Shown: positions 13,306 to 14,477 of the stretch, in pieces | Position numbering within the stretch: position 1 is the first letter of the stretch | How the letters are laid out: each line of letters starts with the position of its first letter | From: an uncultured bacterium | GTDB lineage: Bacteria > Actinomycetota > Actinomycetes > S36-B12 | Direction of reading: 5' to 3' | Assembly: GCA_903940375.1 (NCBI GenBank) | Contig: CAJAKT010000216.1 | Span: 1 to 14,477 of the forward strand | DNA: 14,477 nt | The notes under the pieces: generated by a model | What the model was told of the DNA's origin: nothing | Seen by the model: only the letters and a program-made list of their open reading frames with translations | Database searches by the model: none | Translations under genes and position numbers: made by a program

Positions 13306-14241
13306 TCAGCTCGTTGGCGCAGCCAGCTGGATGACGCGCTCGTCGGTGAAGGAATTCCCCAGTGTCTCGCCGTTAAGGACGACGGTCGGGGTGCCTCCGA
13401 CCCCACGTCCGAAGCCTGCCTTGGTCACCGCTGACACGAACGGCACGTTCTCCTCCGCGGTGATGCAGTCGACGGACGCGGCCGAGGCTCCCGCCTTCTT
13501 CGCAAGATCGACCAGGACGTCGGCCGTGAACTGGCCGGGCGGCTCATTCGGATCAGCGGTCTCGAACAGCGTGCGAGAGAACGTCACGAACGTGTCGACT
13601 CCGTCGTGGTTGACAACGCAGGCGGCCGCGCTGGCCGCCCGAGCGGATGCCCCTGCAGGGGTGAGGTCGGCACTGGTCTCACCGAGGAAAGCCAGGTTGT
13701 ACTGCTTGACGAGAAGGTCGGATCCCGGCTCCATGGCACGACTGACGAGCGCCGCGCCGATCGACGACTCCCACTTCTGGCAGAACGGGCATTGATAGTC
13801 GATGTAGACCTCGACCACGTTGGCGGCATCGGGGTTGCCGATGAGGATCGCGCCCGTGGCATCAGCGCCAGCAGGCAACGCCTCGACACCCGTGAGCTCG
13901 GAAGCCGTGCCGAGCTGCTCGACGGCCGCTGCCGACGGTGATGGCTCGCCCTGTGGCGCCGGCTGGGCGGCAGCCTGCACCGTCAGCCCGGAGACCTGCG
14001 CACTCAATGCGTCGAGCTGTGATCGGCTTGCACTCACCGCGGCGCCAAAGCCGATCATCAGGACGATCAGCAAGCCGAGGCATGCCACCAGCAGGTAGCG
14101 CAGGGTGCGCACCTGCCGGCGCAACGCTCCGACGGCGACCGACGCCTCACTCGGCTGGGTGCTGACGACCTCCGGGTAGCCAACGACGACAACGGGCGCT
14201 GGCTCCGGAGCGGGAACAGGCTGCTGGGGATCCTCGCTCAT
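13306..14241 (-). CDS. Membrane-anchored DsbA-like thioredoxin-fold protein
   Basis: The 311-residue product has a Pro-rich cytosolic start (VPAPEPAPVVVV), one membrane helix (about 48-69), then a linker with low-complexity Ala/Gln/Pro (85-110). A DsbA-type domain begins near residue 128. The active site is DYQCPFCQKWE with Cys151 and Cys154, and the cis-proline loop is GGTPTVV (Pro285). A second cysteine pair, Cys208 and Cys259, could make the structural disulfide seen in mycobacterial DsbA homologues. It would oxidise or isomerise envelope proteins. The open frame runs upstream to 14346, but the MSEDP start is supported by TAGTGT (minus strand, 14249-14254) ending 7 nt before the ATG with no ribosome site, which suits a leaderless transcript. 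First gene of a four-gene run. Confidence 0.92.
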   Translation of the reverse strand: MSEDPQQPVPAPEPAPVVVVGYPEVVSTQPSEASVAVGALRRQVRTLRYLLVACLGLLIVLMIGFGAAVSASRSQLDALSAQVSGLTVQAAAQPAPQGEPSPSAAAVEQLGTASELTGVEALPAGADATGAILIGNPDAANVVEVYIDYQCPFCQKWESSIGAALVSRAMEPGSDLLVKQYNLAFLGETSADLTPAGASARAASAAACVVNHDGVDTFVTFSRTLFETADPNEPPGQFTADVLVDLAKKAGASAASVDCITAEENVPFVSAVTKAGFGRGVGGTPTVVLNGETLGNSFTDERVIQLAAPTS

Positions 14242-14248
14242 GCTCGTC

Positions 14249-14254
14249 ACACTA
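14249..14254 (-). promoter_or_regulatory. -10 hexamer of the DsbA-like gene, probable leaderless start
   Basis: TAGTGT on the minus strand ends 7 nt before the ATG at 14241. The spacer towards -35 is the alternating GCGCGCGCGC run (14256-14267), and no -35 match is visible. The same hexamer lies upstream of the antitoxin-like gene (3184-3189). Confidence 0.45.
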
Positions 14255-14369
14255 ATGCGCGCGCGCCGGATACCCGGGCGTGGATCCCTCGGGGGGCGCG
14301 GGGTCGGGCACGCGTCGTCACGAAACTCGGTTCCGGCACGACCCATGGCCCCCCTGTGACACGATCCAC

Positions 14370-14396
14370 CTGTTCGGGGGCGGGGGACTCGAACAG
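14370..14396. repeat. 7-bp inverted repeat with G-rich loop
   Basis: CTGTTCG (14370-14376) and CGAACAG (14390-14396) flank a 13-nt G-rich loop. It lies 1 bp from the larger stem-loop at 14398 and about 130 bp upstream of the DsbA-like start. Confidence 0.45.
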
Positions 14397-14397
14397 C

Positions 14398-14450
14398 CGG
14401 TCCACCGCCAGGGGTTCGGGGTTAGATGAACTCCCCCGGGCGGTGGACCG
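14398..14450. repeat. Strong 12-bp inverted repeat forming a 53-bp stem-loop
   Basis: CGGTCCACCGCC (14398-14409) is perfectly complementary to GGCGGTGGACCG (14439-14450). Inside, GGGGTTC (14411-14417) can pair with GAAC (14428-14431) plus CCC across a one-base bulge, leaving a loop of about 10 nt. Each outer arm is itself a near-palindrome (CGGTCCACCG, CGGTGGACCG). There is no T-run on either side, so a classical Rho-independent terminator is not supported; it may end a transcript from beyond the right edge, act in a leader, or bind a protein. Nothing else is recognised in 14242-14477. Confidence 0.6.
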
Positions 14451-14477
14451 CCACTCCCGACCATCCCCCTCGGCGAG

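Noticed and set aside
12081..13334. 417-codon open frame on the plus strand antisense to the membrane proteins and SIMPL gene.
   Set aside because: Arg/His/Gly-rich low-complexity translation, no ribosome site, and covers three genes with clear helices, a lipobox and a family domain on the other strand.
14374..14460. tRNA-like arrangement on the minus strand: TTCGAGT like a T-loop, and TCGGGAG and CCCCCGA 87 nt apart like an acceptor stem.
   Set aside because: The five bases on either side of TTCGAGT do not pair, no 7-nt anticodon loop with a paired 5-bp stem can be placed, and the long inverted repeat explains the pairing better. A tRNAscan-SE or Infernal run would settle it.

Overview
The window looks like a piece of chromosome from a high-GC Gram-positive bacterium (Actinomycetota). 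The evidence is the strong G/C bias at third codon positions, frequent GTG (and one TTG) starts, probable leaderless genes with a TANNNT hexamer 5-7 nt before the start, and the families present: an Rv0909-type small antitoxin-like protein, a NarL-type kinase/regulator pair, LemA next to a DUF2207 protein, and a membrane-tethered DsbA-like protein. The genus cannot be read from the sequence. I see no rRNA, tRNA, CRISPR array, insertion sequence, phage gene or integration site. Genes are dense; no stretch over 300 bases lacks a gene, and the longest is 236 bp at the right end.

Left part (1-3133). On the minus strand are the N-terminal part of an alpha/beta hydrolase, cut by the left edge, and a SOUL heme-binding family protein. 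Between them lies a three-half-site operator-like array. Divergently, on the plus strand, a two-gene unit encodes an MDR-type NADP-dependent oxidoreductase and an SDR dehydrogenase. A 57-residue orphan antitoxin-like protein follows on the minus strand.

Signal-transduction part (3248-6372). A large membrane histidine kinase-like protein is divergent from a NarL/LuxR response regulator. The kinase has an unusual duplicated layout: membrane block, kinase core, second membrane block, then a degenerate second kinase core. A 40-residue single-pass membrane protein follows the regulator.

Middle part (6408-11693). A probably leaderless zinc alcohol dehydrogenase is followed by lemA and a DUF2207 membrane protein, which overlap by one base (TGATG). 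Converging on these, 6 bp away, is a two-pass membrane protein with an extracytoplasmic matrixin-like zinc protease domain. A cluster of GACC/GGTC repeats overlaps its probable promoter. Next are a YbjN/secretion-chaperone-like protein and a divergent small helical protein.

Right part (11738-14241). Four tightly packed minus-strand genes form a probable envelope operon: a DsbA-like thioredoxin-fold protein on a membrane anchor, a SIMPL-domain lipoprotein, and two four-helix membrane proteins, the last pair overlapping. Upstream, at the window edge, is a strong 53-bp stem-loop of unknown role.

As a whole this is mainly envelope biology and redox metabolism. The less expected items are the tandem kinase/pseudokinase, the operator-like clusters at 432-468 and 10771-10837, and the right-edge stem-loop. 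I found no clear evidence of a wholly new defence or mobile system.
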